Below, in pieces: positions 3,787 through 5,055 of a DNA stretch of 5,055 bases. The DNA lies in contig CAMODP010000141.1 in NCBI GenBank assembly GCA_946611445.1, forward strand, positions 1-5,055. The letters are read 5' to 3'. The position numbers were made by a program, and so were the translations under genes. The notes under the pieces were generated by a model that saw nothing but the letters and a program-made list of their open reading frames with translations, was not told where the DNA came from and did not search any database. Source of the DNA: an uncultured Eubacterium sp. Its GTDB lineage: Bacteria; Bacillota; Clostridia; Lachnospirales; Lachnospiraceae. Positions within the stretch are counted from its first letter, which is position 1, and each line of letters begins with the position of its first letter.

Positions 3787-5055
3787 TCAGTATTTTCCGA
3801 GGTAATTCTCAATCTCCCAGTTTGTGACAACCGTCCGGAACGCCTTCCACTCTCTGCGCTTCCTGCTGTCATACCCGTCCATGATCCGGTCTCCGAGCAC
3901 CTCTCTGGCCAGCGGATCCGTTCTGAAGGCATCCAGTGCCTCGCCGAGCGTCTCCGGCAGCGTATGCAGGTCCAGATTCCGGATCTGGGCATCTGTCAGC
4001 CCGGAGAGATTTTCGTGAATCATCTCCGGCGGCTCCAGATTGCGCCGTATGCCATCCAGTCCGGCAGCAATGCAGAGGGCAAACGCCAGATAGGGGTTGC
4101 ACACACCGTCAGGGCTGCGGAGCTCTATGCGCGTCCGGTCCCCGCCCTGGCCGGGGATGTTGATATAGGCGGAGCGGTTTGCCAGAATATCCGACCAGCA
4201 TATGACGGTAGGCGAATCAAATCCGCGGACAAGCCGTTTATAGGAATTGACGAGAGGATTCGTGATCAGCGTCATGCCCGCGGCGTGCGCGAGCAGTCCG
4301 GCCGCGAAATGTCTCGCCAGGGGAGACAGATGTCCCTGCCCTTCATCAGCCGCAAAAAGGTTCTTCCCCAGCCGGTCGCGGCACTGGATGTGCAGATGCA
4401 TACCCGAACCGTTGACATCTGCCCGGGGCTTCGGCATAAATGTCGCGCACAGCCCGTGCTTTCTGGCAACGGTCCGCACTGTCTGCCGGAATGTCATCAC
4501 CTGGTCGGCAACACGGCCTGCGCTCCCCCCTGCGAAATCTATCTCATGCTGCGCAGGAGAGAGTTCATGGTGAGACCCGATAATTTCAAAGTTCATCTCC
4601 TCCAGGCTCAGAATGATATCTCTGCGGACGTTCTCGGCCAGATCTGTCGGCGCGACGTCAAAATATCCGGCCGTCTCATGAGTCATCAGTGTGGGCCGGC
4701 CCTCATCATCCGTATGGAACAGGAAAAATTCCGGCTCCGGCTGAATGTCAAAATAAAGGCCGCTTTCTTCCGCCTGCCGGAGAACGCGGCGGAGCACATG
4801 TCTGGAATCCCCGTCAAAAGGTTCCCCGTCCGCCGTACAGATATCACAGTACAGTCTGGCCACCTTGCCCGTCTGCGGACGCCAGGGATATATATCAAAC
4901 GTGTCGAGATCCGGATGAAGGTACATCTCATGCAGGGTATCGCGAAAGCCTTCGATCGCAGATGCGTCAAAGGAGCATTCATTGTTCAGGGCGGCTTCCA
5001 GCTGTCCCGCCGTAACTGCCAGATTTTTCGGCGTGCCGAAGATGTCACAGAACTG
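3787..5055 (-). CDS. glnA: Glutamine synthetase, class I alpha-type (5' end outside window), with divergent active-site residues
   Basis: It would make glutamine from glutamate, ammonium and ATP in the cytoplasm, as a dodecamer. The frame is open to the window edge and adds 43 residues before the first internal Met (QFCDIFGTPKNLAV..., then NNECSFDASAIEGF). The 422 visible residues imply that only about 20 of roughly 440 are missing. Metal and substrate motifs, numbered from the first visible residue: PEPEFFLF (106-113), HHELSPAQHEIDF (162-174), NGSGMH (215-220), KRLVRG (273-278), NRS (293-295) and RIELR (309-313). The catalytic Asp of FDASA is present. Two conserved residues differ: the flap motif GYEAP is GFDSP (Asp280 for Glu), and the NRSxxIRIP motif is NRSAYINIP (Asn299 for Arg). 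Two extra residues occur before NRS. No adenylylation Tyr motif is seen, as in alpha-type enzymes. An ANTAR regulator follows. A glutamine-synthetase-like ligase with another substrate is possible. Confidence 0.92.
   Translation of the reverse strand, partial: QFCDIFGTPKNLAVTAGQLEAALNNECSFDASAIEGFRDTLHEMYLHPDLDTFDIYPWRPQTGKVARLYCDICTADGEPFDGDSRHVLRRVLRQAEESGLYFDIQPEPEFFLFHTDDEGRPTLMTHETAGYFDVAPTDLAENVRRDIILSLEEMNFEIIGSHHELSPAQHEIDFAGGSAGRVADQVMTFRQTVRTVARKHGLCATFMPKPRADVNGSGMHLHIQCRDRLGKNLFAADEGQGHLSPLARHFAAGLLAHAAGMTLITNPLVNSYKRLVRGFDSPTVICWSDILANRSAYINIPGQGGDRTRIELRSPDGVCNPYLAFALCIAAGLDGIRRNLEPPEMIHENLSGLTDAQIRNLDLHTLPETLGEALDAFRTDPLAREVLGDRIMDGYDSRKRREWKAFRTVVTNWEIENYLGKY

Noticed and set aside
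4247..4573. Plus-strand frame of 108 codons and others opposite glutamine synthetase
   Set aside because: They are antisense to a fully conserved enzyme; their Cys/Pro/Arg-rich translations look like shadows.

Overview
All five genes in this window lie on the minus strand, so transcription runs from high to low coordinates. The set suggests a moderately GC-rich member of the Clostridia, perhaps Lachnospiraceae. It has an alpha-type GlnA beside an ANTAR antiterminator, a PcsB-like NlpC/P60 exoprotein, sigma-A-like promoters, AGGAGG-type ribosome sites and a cobalamin riboswitch ahead of a lipoprotein. The family-level placement is inference. I see no mobile element, CRISPR array, tRNA or rRNA.

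Layout from the high end down. (1) 5055-3787: class I glutamine synthetase, missing only its first ~20 residues beyond the window edge. (2) 3721-3152: pseudo-receiver/ANTAR RNA-binding regulator, 65 bp downstream and probably in the same operon, a nitrogen-assimilation module. (3) 3151-2938: regulatory stretch with a WalR-box-like element, a candidate promoter and a leader with several inverted repeats. (4) 2937-1600: secreted coiled-coil peptidoglycan hydrolase, closed by an intrinsic terminator at 1544-1514. (5) 1438-683: RluA-family pseudouridine synthase without an S4 domain. (6) 660-571: intergenic cluster of three hairpins with no U-tract. (7) 557-81: a well-formed control region with promoter (557-529), cobalamin riboswitch (516-348), two successive terminator-like hairpins (308-284 and 271-241), a GC-rich hairpin and a strong ribosome site. 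(8) 80-1: the first 26 codons of a lipoprotein, probably the substrate-binding subunit of a cobalamin or corrinoid ABC importer running off the window.

The genes form at least three transcription units: glnA-ANTAR, the hydrolase, and the riboswitch-controlled lipoprotein. The pseudouridine synthase is probably separate because a terminator lies upstream of it. No wholly new system is evident. The points most worth checking are the altered active-site residues of the glutamine synthetase, the tandem attenuators after the riboswitch, and the WalR-like site with a foldable leader ahead of the cell-wall hydrolase.
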